Source of the DNA: Bacillota bacterium
Lineage (GTDB): Bacteria > Bacillota_A > Clostridia > DSM-8532
DNA length: 25,878 nucleotides
Reading direction: 5' to 3'
Assembly (NCBI GenBank): GCA_023424865.1
Contig: JAFADM010000267.1
Coordinates: 1 to 25,878, forward strand
Below the pieces are notes generated by a model that ran no database searches, had not been told where the DNA came from, and saw only the letters and a list, made by a program, of their open reading frames with translations. Shown here in pieces: positions 1 through 6,675 of the stretch. Each line of letters starts with the position of its first letter. Within the stretch, counting starts at the first letter, position 1. Made by a program: the position numbers and the translations under genes.

Positions 1-641
1 GTGTTCAGTACCATAAGCGCGAAGCTGTCATAGGAACGAAGTGCCTGGCTAAGCTCCTTTTGCAGGGTTTTTTCTTTGATTATAAACCCCACTGCTCCGT
101 CTCCTGTTTTTTTAGATGAGGGAACAGGGAAAAGGTACAAAAGATCCGATGTCCCCTGCGTTGTGGCCAGTACCTCCCGGAGGCGGTCTTCCCTCTCCTT
201 AAATGCATGAATCAGCCTGGTTCCGCTTTCCTCCGTCAGCTTTAACGTTTCATAGGCAAGGGTTGCCGATTTGCTTTTGCCTTGGGTGGTATAGATTTCA
301 TCCGCGTTATAGCACAGGAACATCATATCTACCAGTTTCATGGAATATTTGTAGTTCTGCAGCTGTTTTATGCCGTTTAAAGCACTGTTTCCCTGACTGA
401 CAAAGGCTTGCTTTTGAAGCTTGGAGTCCACATAGATACGGTTGGCAACTTCTGAAAAGTCAGACATATTGCTTTCCAGATTATTGACAATGTGTGCAAG
501 CTGAGCAGAAGTCGATTCCTTTATTTCGTTCTTGATAAAGGAAAACACCTTTCCAACCAGAATGCTCCCAAACAAAAACACAAGTAAAAAGAGAGAAAGA
601 TAGCCTACCGTATATTGAACGATAACACTTTTCTTAGCCAA
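1..641 (-). CDS. N-terminal part of a membrane-anchored sensor/regulator (AraC-type regulator or YesM-type histidine kinase), cut by window edge
   Basis: An open frame of 213 codons runs without a stop from a TTG start at 641-639 to the window edge. The start is chosen because an AAGGGGGGAG ribosome binding site lies 6 bases upstream and no ATG exists near it. The protein begins with basic MAKKSVIVQY, then one membrane segment at about residues 9-30 (YLSLFLLVFLFGSILVGKVF), then a predicted extracytoplasmic region. This matches the N-terminal half of the large AraC regulators, or of YesM-type histidine kinases, that sit beside LplB/YtcP sugar importers in Bacillota. The output domain lies outside the window, so the choice between the two is open. 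It lies downstream of a sugar ABC operon and probably senses the same sugar (inference). The TM/sensor layout parallels the 767-aa regulator at 10301-12604. Confidence 0.7.
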   Translation of the reverse strand, partial: MAKKSVIVQYTVGYLSLFLLVFLFGSILVGKVFSFIKNEIKESTSAQLAHIVNNLESNMSDFSEVANRIYVDSKLQKQAFVSQGNSALNGIKQLQNYKYSMKLVDMMFLCYNADEIYTTQGKSKSATLAYETLKLTEESGTRLIHAFKEREDRLREVLATTQGTSDLLYLFPVPSSKKTGDGAVGFIIKEKTLQKELSQALRSYDSFALMVLN

Positions 642-745
642 TCGATTCTCCCCCCTTTGTTGCATGAGGTCCAACAAGTACTCCTATGGCTGCTTCGTTA
701 TTGTAGCATAGTCCTTGTACGAGTCCTATACTCAAGCGAAGAACT

Positions 746-779
746 CAGCTATCCGGCGGATTGTTCAGCCGGATAGCTG
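746..779 (-). terminator. Hairpin at the end of the first sugar ABC operon
   Basis: A perfect 12-bp stem (CAGCTATCCGGC at 746-757 with GCCGGATAGCTG at 768-779) has a 10-base loop. It lies about 70 bases beyond the solute receptor stop codon and before the next start at 641. On the minus strand the stem is followed by AGTTCTTCGCTT, which is only moderately T-rich. On the plus strand it is followed by TTTTATAAATT. It is probably the operon terminator, though not an ideal one. Confidence 0.5.
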
Positions 780-845
780 TTTTATAAATTCGGGAGCTTT
801 GCTTTTGGCAAGACTCCGGACAAGGTTCAGGGGTTGCAGCTTCAA

Positions 846-2453
846 TTAATCCAGACCGTAATAACGGTTGTATGCCGTCTGGTACACATCTGTCAGCTCA
901 TCCGCCTTCATGGCTTTCACCTGGGCAACATAGGTGTCCCAGTAGGATTCCACATCGTATTCTCCGGTTATAAAGCCAATATACATTTGATCCAGGTAGG
1001 AGCCGAGATCTGTGGCAATGGTGGCGATCTTCTCAGATTCCTCATCCGTGAATTTAAGATAATTCTGGAAGGCAATCTTTGCGTAGGGTTGCTGTCTTTC
1101 AGCCGTAAGCCTTCCGCCTTCGGTGGTAGGAGGCTGAACCCATTTGTCCCGGTTCCAACGGGGAACCAGCATCGCCGTCAGATAGCGATCGGCATTGCCA
1201 TAATCTTTGTTCACCGCTGTAATCACCCAGGCATCCTTAAAACTGGTATCCACCGTATAATCCACGCCTTCTATACCCCAAAAGGCAATCCGTGAAGCTT
1301 CCTCACTGAAAAGATAGTCAATGAGCAGCATCGCCACCTCCGGGTACTTGGTTGTAGCCGCTACAGCGCCAATATTGGTCTGATAAGGTGCGCCGCTTAT
1401 AATGAGAGGTTCTGAGCTCACCTTGCTGGTGATAGGCGTAAAGGATTCGAAGCGGTAGTCCGGGCTCTCATCAACAGCAGGCACCCCCGAGAATAAGCCG
1501 TATGCGTTAGAAAGCCGTTTGGCTTTCGTTTCATCAGTGGTCTGGGTGAAGAGCTCCGGATCAATGAGGCCTTCCTCATAGAACTTTGCCATCTCCGATA
1601 ATAAGTACTTGTATTGGTCGGTGGTTTCAACAAAAAACACCTTATCGCCGGCTGCATCAAAGAGGGCGCCTTCCCAGGGCCAGTAGCTGTTTAAGCCCAC
1701 CCAGGAAAGAATCATCCTCTTGAAAGATTTGGGTTCACCGCCAATACCAAGCTCATCCTTTTTTCCATTTTTGTTGGCATCGTTTTCAAGGCTGGCTTTC
1801 AGAACGGTATACAGCTCTTCCATAGTTGTCGGGGTATCGAGATTAAGATTCTTGAGCCAGGTGTCATTGATGGAATAGGTCACCATTGCCTTTGATCCGT
1901 TAAAGGATGGCAGCGAATAGATATTGCCGTCTGGAGATACCGAAGCACCATAGGCGTAATCAAGGGCTTCAAAGCATGCCTTAATATTGGTGCCAAGGTT
2001 TTCAATATAATTGTTCATGATAAGAACCTGGCCGTTTTTGCCGTAATTCATCATATCCGCATCGGTTATGTCACAGCGGAAAAACAGATCCGGCAAATCA
2101 TTGCTGGCCATGATAAGCGGAATCTTCGTCTTTACCTCTTCCGCAGAATAAGATTCGATTGCCAGGGTTATACCGGTTTTTTCCTCAAGCCATTTCCAAA
2201 GCCCGGCATCGCCGGCGGAGCTGAAGGGGCGTCCCGTATCGTTCTGTGTGAGGACTTTCAAGGTAACAGGCTCATTTACAATGGGCAGGCTGCCTACATT
2301 ATAAAGGCTTTTTGCCTCCGGGGAGGCCGTTGATGAGGATAAAGGCGTTGCAGTTGAGGCAGGAGCATCCGGGCCGCCTGCTTTGCCGCACCCTGCGCCT
2401 ACTATTAGTACGGCAGCAAGAAGAAATGAGAGCGGTTTTTTGAGTCTAATCAT
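846..2453 (-). CDS. Extracellular solute-binding lipoprotein of a carbohydrate ABC importer (LplA/YtcQ type)
   Basis: This 535-aa protein is the sugar receptor of an ABC importer, anchored on the outer face of the membrane. It has an N-terminal RLKK followed by a hydrophobic stretch ending in VGAGC, with Cys22 as the likely lipidated residue. The -3 Gly makes this lipobox less typical than usual. A Ser/Thr/Ala-rich linker follows, typical of Gram-positive lipoproteins. The mature part resembles family 1 sugar-binding proteins of the LplA/YtcQ group, with WKWLEEKTGI near the start and a long C-terminal helical region. Its length is usual for the group (about 500-550 aa). The ATG start has an AGGAGGG site 7-8 bases upstream. 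It is the last gene of a permease-permease-receptor operon. The substrate cannot be read from sequence; the neighbours suggest a plant- or algal-type acidic oligosaccharide. Confidence 0.93.
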   Translation of the reverse strand: MIRLKKPLSFLLAAVLIVGAGCGKAGGPDAPASTATPLSSSTASPEAKSLYNVGSLPIVNEPVTLKVLTQNDTGRPFSSAGDAGLWKWLEEKTGITLAIESYSAEEVKTKIPLIMASNDLPDLFFRCDITDADMMNYGKNGQVLIMNNYIENLGTNIKACFEALDYAYGASVSPDGNIYSLPSFNGSKAMVTYSINDTWLKNLNLDTPTTMEELYTVLKASLENDANKNGKKDELGIGGEPKSFKRMILSWVGLNSYWPWEGALFDAAGDKVFFVETTDQYKYLLSEMAKFYEEGLIDPELFTQTTDETKAKRLSNAYGLFSGVPAVDESPDYRFESFTPITSKVSSEPLIISGAPYQTNIGAVAATTKYPEVAMLLIDYLFSEEASRIAFWGIEGVDYTVDTSFKDAWVITAVNKDYGNADRYLTAMLVPRWNRDKWVQPPTTEGGRLTAERQQPYAKIAFQNYLKFTDEESEKIATIATDLGSYLDQMYIGFITGEYDVESYWDTYVAQVKAMKADELTDVYQTAYNRYYGLD

Positions 2454-2538
2454 GTTTTCCCTCCTGTAGTCTATTTCGTAAACGAATAAATTCGCTTAAC
2501 AGTAAGTTCATAAACTTTTTATAACATCCGAATTTTGG

Positions 2539-3480
2539 TCACCCTTTTACTGAACCTATCATGACACCCTTGGCAAAATACTTCTGCAAAAAGGGGTAGG
2601 CAATCAATACGGGCACGATGGAAACAACAATGATACAATACTGCATAATGCCGGATAACTGAATATTTTTCGTCACCCCGGCCGACAACTCTATCTCGCC
2701 CTTGTCAATCATTTCCTGAAGGGCTTCTACGGACCAAAGCAGGCGTCTGAGAACCAGGGAAAGAGGGTACTTGGAATCATCGCGCAGATAAATCATCTCC
2801 GTAAAATAGGAATTCCAGCGTGCTACCCCGAAATAAAGAGCCATTACTGCAATAATAGGCTTTGAAAGCGGCAGAACTATTTTAGCAAAGAACCTCCCGT
2901 TACCGCAGCCGTCAATAATGGATGCCTCGTGAAGCTCCTGAGGAATGGTCGAAGAAAAGAAGGTTCTCGAAACAATGATATTATAGGCGGAAGTGAGCCC
3001 GGAAAGGATGATGACTGTCTTCGTATTCAGAAGGCCCAGATTGCTCACATTCAGGTAGCCGGGTATTAAGCCGCCGCTTATAAACATTGTGACCAGAATA
3101 AAGCCCATGAAAAGCCCTCTGCCGAGGAAATCCTTGCGGGAAAGGGCATAAGCACAGGGAAGGGTAACCGCAAGGCCGCACAGAATAGAAAATACCGTAT
3201 AAAGCAGGGTGTTGGCATATCCCAGCCAGATGCTTTTATTCTGTAAAATAGAAGTATAGCCGATTAGCGTAAAGCCATTGGGAACAAGATAGCTTCCCAC
3301 TACCTGACTGCTGAAGGATACCACGAAGATATAGTAGAGCGGATAAAAGCAGACGGCAAAGATTACAGCAGATAATGCATAGTTAATCAGATCAAATACT
3401 TTGTCCGACAAGCATTGTGAGCGCCATTTGGATTTTGCTTCCGCCTTCATTTCAAGCGTGTTTTTTCTATTTAAAACCAT
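2539..3480 (-). CDS. Carbohydrate ABC transporter permease (YtcP/LplC type)
   Basis: This 313-aa inner-membrane permease forms the transport pore with the permease encoded just upstream. The frame is open back to 3540, but the start at 3480 (MVLNRKN) is preferred because an AAGGAGGAG site stands 6 bases before it; the longer start would lie inside the upstream gene. About six membrane segments are visible. The cytoplasmic EAA loop that contacts the ATPase is present as HEASIIDGCGNGRFFAKIVLP. The protein ends in KGVMIGSVKG, the characteristic end of YtcP-like permeases (compare GIASGAVKG in the second locus). With this start it begins 17 bases after the upstream permease stop. No ATPase gene follows, so a shared ATPase is inferred. 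Confidence 0.93.
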   Translation of the reverse strand: MVLNRKNTLEMKAEAKSKWRSQCLSDKVFDLINYALSAVIFAVCFYPLYYIFVVSFSSQVVGSYLVPNGFTLIGYTSILQNKSIWLGYANTLLYTVFSILCGLAVTLPCAYALSRKDFLGRGLFMGFILVTMFISGGLIPGYLNVSNLGLLNTKTVIILSGLTSAYNIIVSRTFFSSTIPQELHEASIIDGCGNGRFFAKIVLPLSKPIIAVMALYFGVARWNSYFTEMIYLRDDSKYPLSLVLRRLLWSVEALQEMIDKGEIELSAGVTKNIQLSGIMQYCIIVVSIVPVLIAYPFLQKYFAKGVMIGSVKG

Positions 3481-3496
3481 AACTTTCTCCTCCTTA

Positions 3497-4483
3497 TTAC
3501 CACAGGCTGCTGTTCCTATCCAGGGCTCTTGTAATACCATTGGCTAAAATCAGCATGGCAGCGTTGATGATTGAATTAAAAAGGCCCACGGCTGAAGCGA
3601 AGCTGTATTGAGCTCCCTGCATGCCTGCCCTGTATACATAGGTTGAAATAACCTCTGAAAAAGCGAGGGTCGCACTATTTTGCAGGAGATATGTTTTTTC
3701 AAAACCAACGCTTATAATGGAACCGCAGCGCAAAATAAGCATAATGACAATGGTTGGAACCAAAACAGGCAGATTAATGTACCACATGCGCTTAAGCTTA
3801 TTGGCGCCGTCTATCTCGGCTGCCTCCAGAAGCCCCGGATCAACACCCGACAAGGCGGCAAAATAAATAACAGACGCCCACCCTGTCTCCTGCCAGACTC
3901 CGGATATTACATAAATCCATTTAAAAGCAGGCCCATTGGTTAAAAGATTAATGGATTTCAGACCCCAGAGGGAACGGATTTCATTAATCAGGATACCAAC
4001 AAGACCGTTCGAGGGGCTTAAGAACAAGGTGACCGCCCCGCACAGAACAACCATGGATATAAAATGCGGCGCATAGGTAACCGTCTGAACCAGCTTTTTG
4101 TACCGGGTATGGGTTATTTCATTAAGCATAAGAGCCAGAAGGATTGGACAAGGAAAAAAAGCAAAACTCAACAAGCTGATTACCAGGGTATTTTTCATGA
4201 CCGCAGGGAACCAATAGGATTCAAAGAAACGTGTAAAATGCTTGAATCCTATCCAGGGACTCATGCCAAAAGCATCTCCAACCTTATAATCCTGAAAAGC
4301 AATCTGCACGCCATAAATAGGTATGTAATGGAAGATGATGTAATATGCAATGACCGGCAAAACAAATAAATACAGAATCCAGTTAACCCGGATCTGATGC
4401 AGAAGCTTGCTTTTACTTCTGCTTTTTTTTAATACCAGTGATTCTGGCTTTCTGTCTTGATACCTGTCCACATAATTTGTCAT
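3497..4483 (-). CDS. Carbohydrate ABC transporter permease (LplB type)
   Basis: This 328-aa protein is the first gene of the minus-strand importer operon. It has a basic cytoplasmic N-terminus, then a first membrane segment (ILYLFVLPVIAYYIIFHY) and the conserved IPIYGVQIAFQDYK block seen in LplB permeases. About six membrane segments follow. The EAA loop reads EAAEIDGANKLKRMWYINLP. The C-terminus NRNSSLW is the usual LplB-type ending. The start has an AAGGAAA site 6 bases upstream. A TATAAT sequence lies on the minus strand at 4559-4554 without a convincing -35 box, which would fit an activator-dependent promoter (inference). Its partners are the permease and lipoprotein downstream. Confidence 0.93.
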   Translation of the reverse strand: MTNYVDRYQDRKPESLVLKKSRSKSKLLHQIRVNWILYLFVLPVIAYYIIFHYIPIYGVQIAFQDYKVGDAFGMSPWIGFKHFTRFFESYWFPAVMKNTLVISLLSFAFFPCPILLALMLNEITHTRYKKLVQTVTYAPHFISMVVLCGAVTLFLSPSNGLVGILINEIRSLWGLKSINLLTNGPAFKWIYVISGVWQETGWASVIYFAALSGVDPGLLEAAEIDGANKLKRMWYINLPVLVPTIVIMLILRCGSIISVGFEKTYLLQNSATLAFSEVISTYVYRAGMQGAQYSFASAVGLFNSIINAAMLILANGITRALDRNSSLW

Positions 4484-4577
4484 AGGCTATTTCCTTTTCT
4501 TCATGCAATTTGGTTTTGTAATAGATGACAATTTTAACGAACTTTTATGCAATATTATAGTTCAATCTAAACATCTC

Positions 4578-4700
4578 CTATTTGTCTTGTACATTGGTGA
4601 AAATCGAAGCAAAAGTATCTTTCTTCCCTGAAAAGCCTGCATAGGGTGCTAAACCGTCTTCTTTTGGGATATCCTTTTCTAATTTCACCAATTGGAAAAG
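4578..4700 (-). pseudogene. Possible C-terminal remnant of an unidentified gene (40 codons)
   Basis: A minus-strand frame opens after a TAA at 4703-4701 and ends at TAG 4580-4578. It reads LVKLEKDIPKEDGLAPYAG followed by FSGKKDTFASIFTNVQDK. The composition is protein-like, balanced in charge and with a hydrophilic end. There is no start codon with a ribosome binding site. A 40-codon open stretch can arise by chance, so this is a weak call. It would fit the tail of a gene that once preceded the importer operon. I do not recognise the family. Confidence 0.25.
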
Positions 4701-4724
4701 TTAATAAGACCGAAATAAAAGCGG

Positions 4725-4772
4725 GAGTGTTCCTTTCATAGGTACCTTACAATCTCAGGAACACTCTTTGTT
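4725..4772 (+). terminator. Terminator-like hairpin in the leader of the propeller gene
   Basis: A 10-bp perfect stem (GAGTGTTCCT at 4725-4734 with AGGAACACTC at 4757-4766) is followed on the plus strand by TTTGTTAAATT. There is no plus-strand gene upstream that would need it. It is either the terminator of a lost gene or a leader element controlling the gene that starts at 4994. Confidence 0.4.
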
Positions 4773-4822
4773 AAATTAAGCGCAATAGGCGAAATTGGCA
4801 TAATTAAGCGATAACTCAAAGG

Positions 4823-4849
4823 AGCAAGGCACCTTGTACCTTGCTTTTA
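4823..4849 (+). terminator. Second terminator-like hairpin in the same leader
   Basis: A 7-bp stem (AGCAAGG at 4823-4829 with CCTTGCT at 4839-4845) has a 9-base loop and is followed by TTTAA on the plus strand. It lies about 145 bases upstream of the start at 4994. It may act with the previous hairpin as an attenuator, or be a relic. Confidence 0.35.
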
Positions 4850-4993
4850 ATACCGCAGCGGTGCAATCCTTCCATTTTCGCCAATTTACATTTCACTACT
4901 GCTGTGTTTATATACTTTAAGAAACTAAAAAACGCCAGAAATTTGAACCTTCATGTTAAGGCTTTTATTAAGGAAAGTAAGGAGATATCTTTT

Positions 4994-6364
4994 ATGACTA
5001 TCAAGCCGGTTAGACAATACAACCTGGGAATGAGTGTATCACAGGTTCGCTCTGCTAATGTGGATCTTGGACAAGGGAAAAAAGGAATGCTCTTTGTATA
5101 TTCGGCTAGTCCCGGAGTAGATCCCGGGGAAGAATATGTTACCGTTCCCCCTGAAAAACTCAAGGTCGCCGTATTTACCGTTGAAGGTGAGCGCCTCTGG
5201 GAAAGAACCCTGTCGGAAGGCGTTATTCCCGGTGTTTGGTTTTGTCCTGTTATTCCCTTTGATCTGGACGGGGATGGTGTGGATGAAATATATCTTATTG
5301 AGAATAACAGCAAGGCTCCCTTCTCACTTTCTCACCGCCGTCTGCGAAGGCTGGACGGACTTACCGGAGAAGTAACCGGCGATTGGCCCTGGCCCAGATA
5401 CACGGAAAACGAGCCCCTCTCCCACTGCTACCGCTGGTATCTGGTCGGCGGCTATGTTCACGGTGAGCCTGTCTTAGTATGCTCACAGGGTACATATGGC
5501 GATATGTTTCTGCAAGGGTATAACAAGGGGATGGAAAAACGATGGGAAATTAAAATTAAAGAGGAAGATCCAGGCCCCCGCACAAGCCATGTCACCCCTG
5601 TTTGGGATTATAATAGCGATGGAATTGACGAGCTGTTCTGGGGTGAACGTATTCTGAGTCTGGATGACGGTCATGAAATCGTCTGCTGCGATCCGAAATA
5701 TCACGGCCATTCCGATGTGGTAATTCCCTTTGAAAATTATAAAGACGGCAAATATTACCTCTTTACATGCCGTGAGGATCATGAGACAGAAGGAGAAAAC
5801 CGTGTACAGATTTTTAATATGGACGGAACGGTGGCGTGGAACGCCATCCCCTCCGGACATATGCACAAGGCTTGGTTGGCTAATATAGGCGATAATTACG
5901 AGAAAACAGCCATGTCCATGCGAGTGGATTGGCGGCCTACCGCAACGGGCTATGAGCATGCCTACGACGGAGAGTTTTATTTTGATGCCTATACCGGCGA
6001 TCCTGTGGAATGGAAGCTGCCTATACGCGGCTCCGACCTCATTCCCCTGGATATAAACGGAGACGGTTACCACGAGTTTATTGCCATAAACGGCACACGA
6101 AAAGGCGATATTATTGATCGCCACGGAAAACTTCTGGGACAAGTTGAAGGAGCAATTGTCCGCGACGGCAAAATGCTGGATCTGCCCGGTGAACAGTTTA
6201 TGCTCCATAGGGATAAGGCATCGTATGTTGAAATTTATCATGACAGTGCTGCGGTGGACAGCCCAATGCTGCTGCACAGGCATAACAGCGGCTACCACCG
6301 TTACATGCTTAAGCTGACGGCCAGCGGCTACAACTCCGGAACGGCGGTGACCTGCGCTATTTAA
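4994..6364 (+). CDS. Putative cytoplasmic beta-propeller polysaccharide lyase-like protein with Ca-site repeats
   Basis: 456 aa from the ATG at 4994, chosen because an AAGGAG site stands 9 bases upstream; the frame is open to 4841 but has no site there. Three acidic metal-site repeats occur: FDLDGDGVDE (89-98), WDYNSDGIDE (204-213) and LDINGDGYHE (352-361). These match the D-x-[DN]-x-D-G-x-x-E loops of FG-GAP/VCBS-like propellers and of rhamnogalacturonan lyases of family PL11. His-rich motifs HGHSD (237-241), EDH (261-263) and SGHMHKAW (287-294) resemble catalytic regions of PL11 and of the propeller lyases PL24/PL25 (family knowledge, not verified by alignment). No signal peptide is visible, so the protein is probably intracellular. 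It is divergent from a sugar importer operon, which suggests it acts on the imported oligosaccharide (inference). A sensor or structural role is also possible. Confidence 0.65.
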   Translation: MTIKPVRQYNLGMSVSQVRSANVDLGQGKKGMLFVYSASPGVDPGEEYVTVPPEKLKVAVFTVEGERLWERTLSEGVIPGVWFCPVIPFDLDGDGVDEIYLIENNSKAPFSLSHRRLRRLDGLTGEVTGDWPWPRYTENEPLSHCYRWYLVGGYVHGEPVLVCSQGTYGDMFLQGYNKGMEKRWEIKIKEEDPGPRTSHVTPVWDYNSDGIDELFWGERILSLDDGHEIVCCDPKYHGHSDVVIPFENYKDGKYYLFTCREDHETEGENRVQIFNMDGTVAWNAIPSGHMHKAWLANIGDNYEKTAMSMRVDWRPTATGYEHAYDGEFYFDAYTGDPVEWKLPIRGSDLIPLDINGDGYHEFIAINGTRKGDIIDRHGKLLGQVEGAIVRDGKMLDLPGEQFMLHRDKASYVEIYHDSAAVDSPMLLHRHNSGYHRYMLKLTASGYNSGTAVTCAI

Positions 6365-6365
6365 A

Positions 6366-6408
6366 TTTGAGGGCTTACTGTCTGCCCTTGAAGCAATAAG
6401 CCCTCAAA
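6366..6408 (+). terminator. Stable hairpin just after the propeller gene
   Basis: A perfect 12-bp stem (TTTGAGGGCTTA at 6366-6377 with TAAGCCCTCAAA at 6397-6408) has a 19-base loop and begins 2 bases after the stop codon. It is followed by CGAAAAAAAA rather than a T run, so it is not a textbook terminator on this strand. It may end or protect the transcript. Confidence 0.4.
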
Positions 6409-6452
6409 CGAAAAAAAACCTTTCTGTCATAGCAACGGAAAGGAGGACATGA

Positions 6453-6599
6453 TTCAATATTTTAGCCTTAAATGCAGCAGTAGAGGCGGCAAGCGCCGGT
6501 GCTGCAGAGGAGCGTGTCGCCGCCGGTCAGGAGCTTTCCTCTCAGGCTGAAACAATGACGTGACTGGTTACAGCCTTTAAAATTGCTGAAAACAGCTGA
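6453..6599 (+). pseudogene. Decayed remnant of a methyl-accepting chemotaxis protein C-terminus
   Basis: The plus-strand frame from 6453 reads F-NILALNAAVEAASAGA, the invariant hairpin-tip motif of chemotaxis receptor signalling domains. It then jumps to AAEERVAAGQELSSQAETMT, which matches the end of the methylation helix (E-E-x-A-A-x-x-E-L-S-S-Q-A). The roughly 60-90 residues normally between these parts are missing, which is an internal deletion. A TGA at 6561-6563 interrupts the frame, probably from a CGA arginine codon. LVTAFKIAENS then follows to a true stop at 6597-6599, matching the usual L-V-x-x-F-K ending. The N-terminal receptor part is gone: a TGA stands at 6450-6452. The call rests on clear motif recognition and shows that an MCP gene was once here. 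Confidence 0.8.
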
Positions 6600-6675
6600 C
6601 CTGGCCGGCGGCATACACACAGAGCCTCTCTCTTATCTGGATAAATGACACTGTTTTATTTCATTTAATAGCTGC

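Larger units (their letters stand above)
4484..4993. other. 510-bp divergent intergenic region with hairpins, short direct repeats and a possible gene remnant
   Basis: This spacer separates the minus-strand importer operon from the plus-strand propeller gene, so promoters for both should lie here. On the minus strand TATAAT is present at 4559-4554. On the plus strand I see two hairpins followed by T-rich sequence (4725-4770 and 4823-4850), and the direct repeat AATTAAGCG at about 4774 and 4802. AAATTGGC near 4791 can pair with GCCAATTT near 4880. A 40-codon frame on the minus strand (4578-4700) looks like a protein C-terminus and is listed separately. No good sigma-A promoter for the plus gene was found. 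Confidence 0.5.
6365..6675. other. 311-bp stretch without an intact gene
   Basis: It holds the 12-bp hairpin right after the propeller gene, the chemotaxis receptor remnant, and about 75 bases before the stop of the convergent anti-sigma gene. In those last bases AAATGA and TCATTT could pair weakly near 6645-6666, but no T run follows. No promoter or other gene was seen. Confidence 0.6.

Noticed and set aside
834..1295. 153-codon plus-strand frame opposite the first receptor gene
   Set aside because: It is an antisense shadow of a well-supported lipoprotein gene.
4841..4993. N-terminal extension of the propeller protein to an ATG at 4841
   Set aside because: The extra 51 residues have no ribosome binding site and overlap the second leader hairpin. 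The ATG at 4994 has AAGGAG at good spacing.
5483..6298. 271-codon open frame on the minus strand inside the propeller gene
   Set aside because: It lies fully opposite a gene with a good ribosome binding site and clear motifs. Its product has shadow-like composition and no supporting site.
6449..6550. Short ATG frame (MIQYFSLKCSS...) with a strong AAAGGAGG site before the MCP remnant
   Set aside because: Its Cys/Arg-rich product is out of frame with the recognisable chemotaxis receptor remnant. It is most likely a by-product of that decayed sequence.
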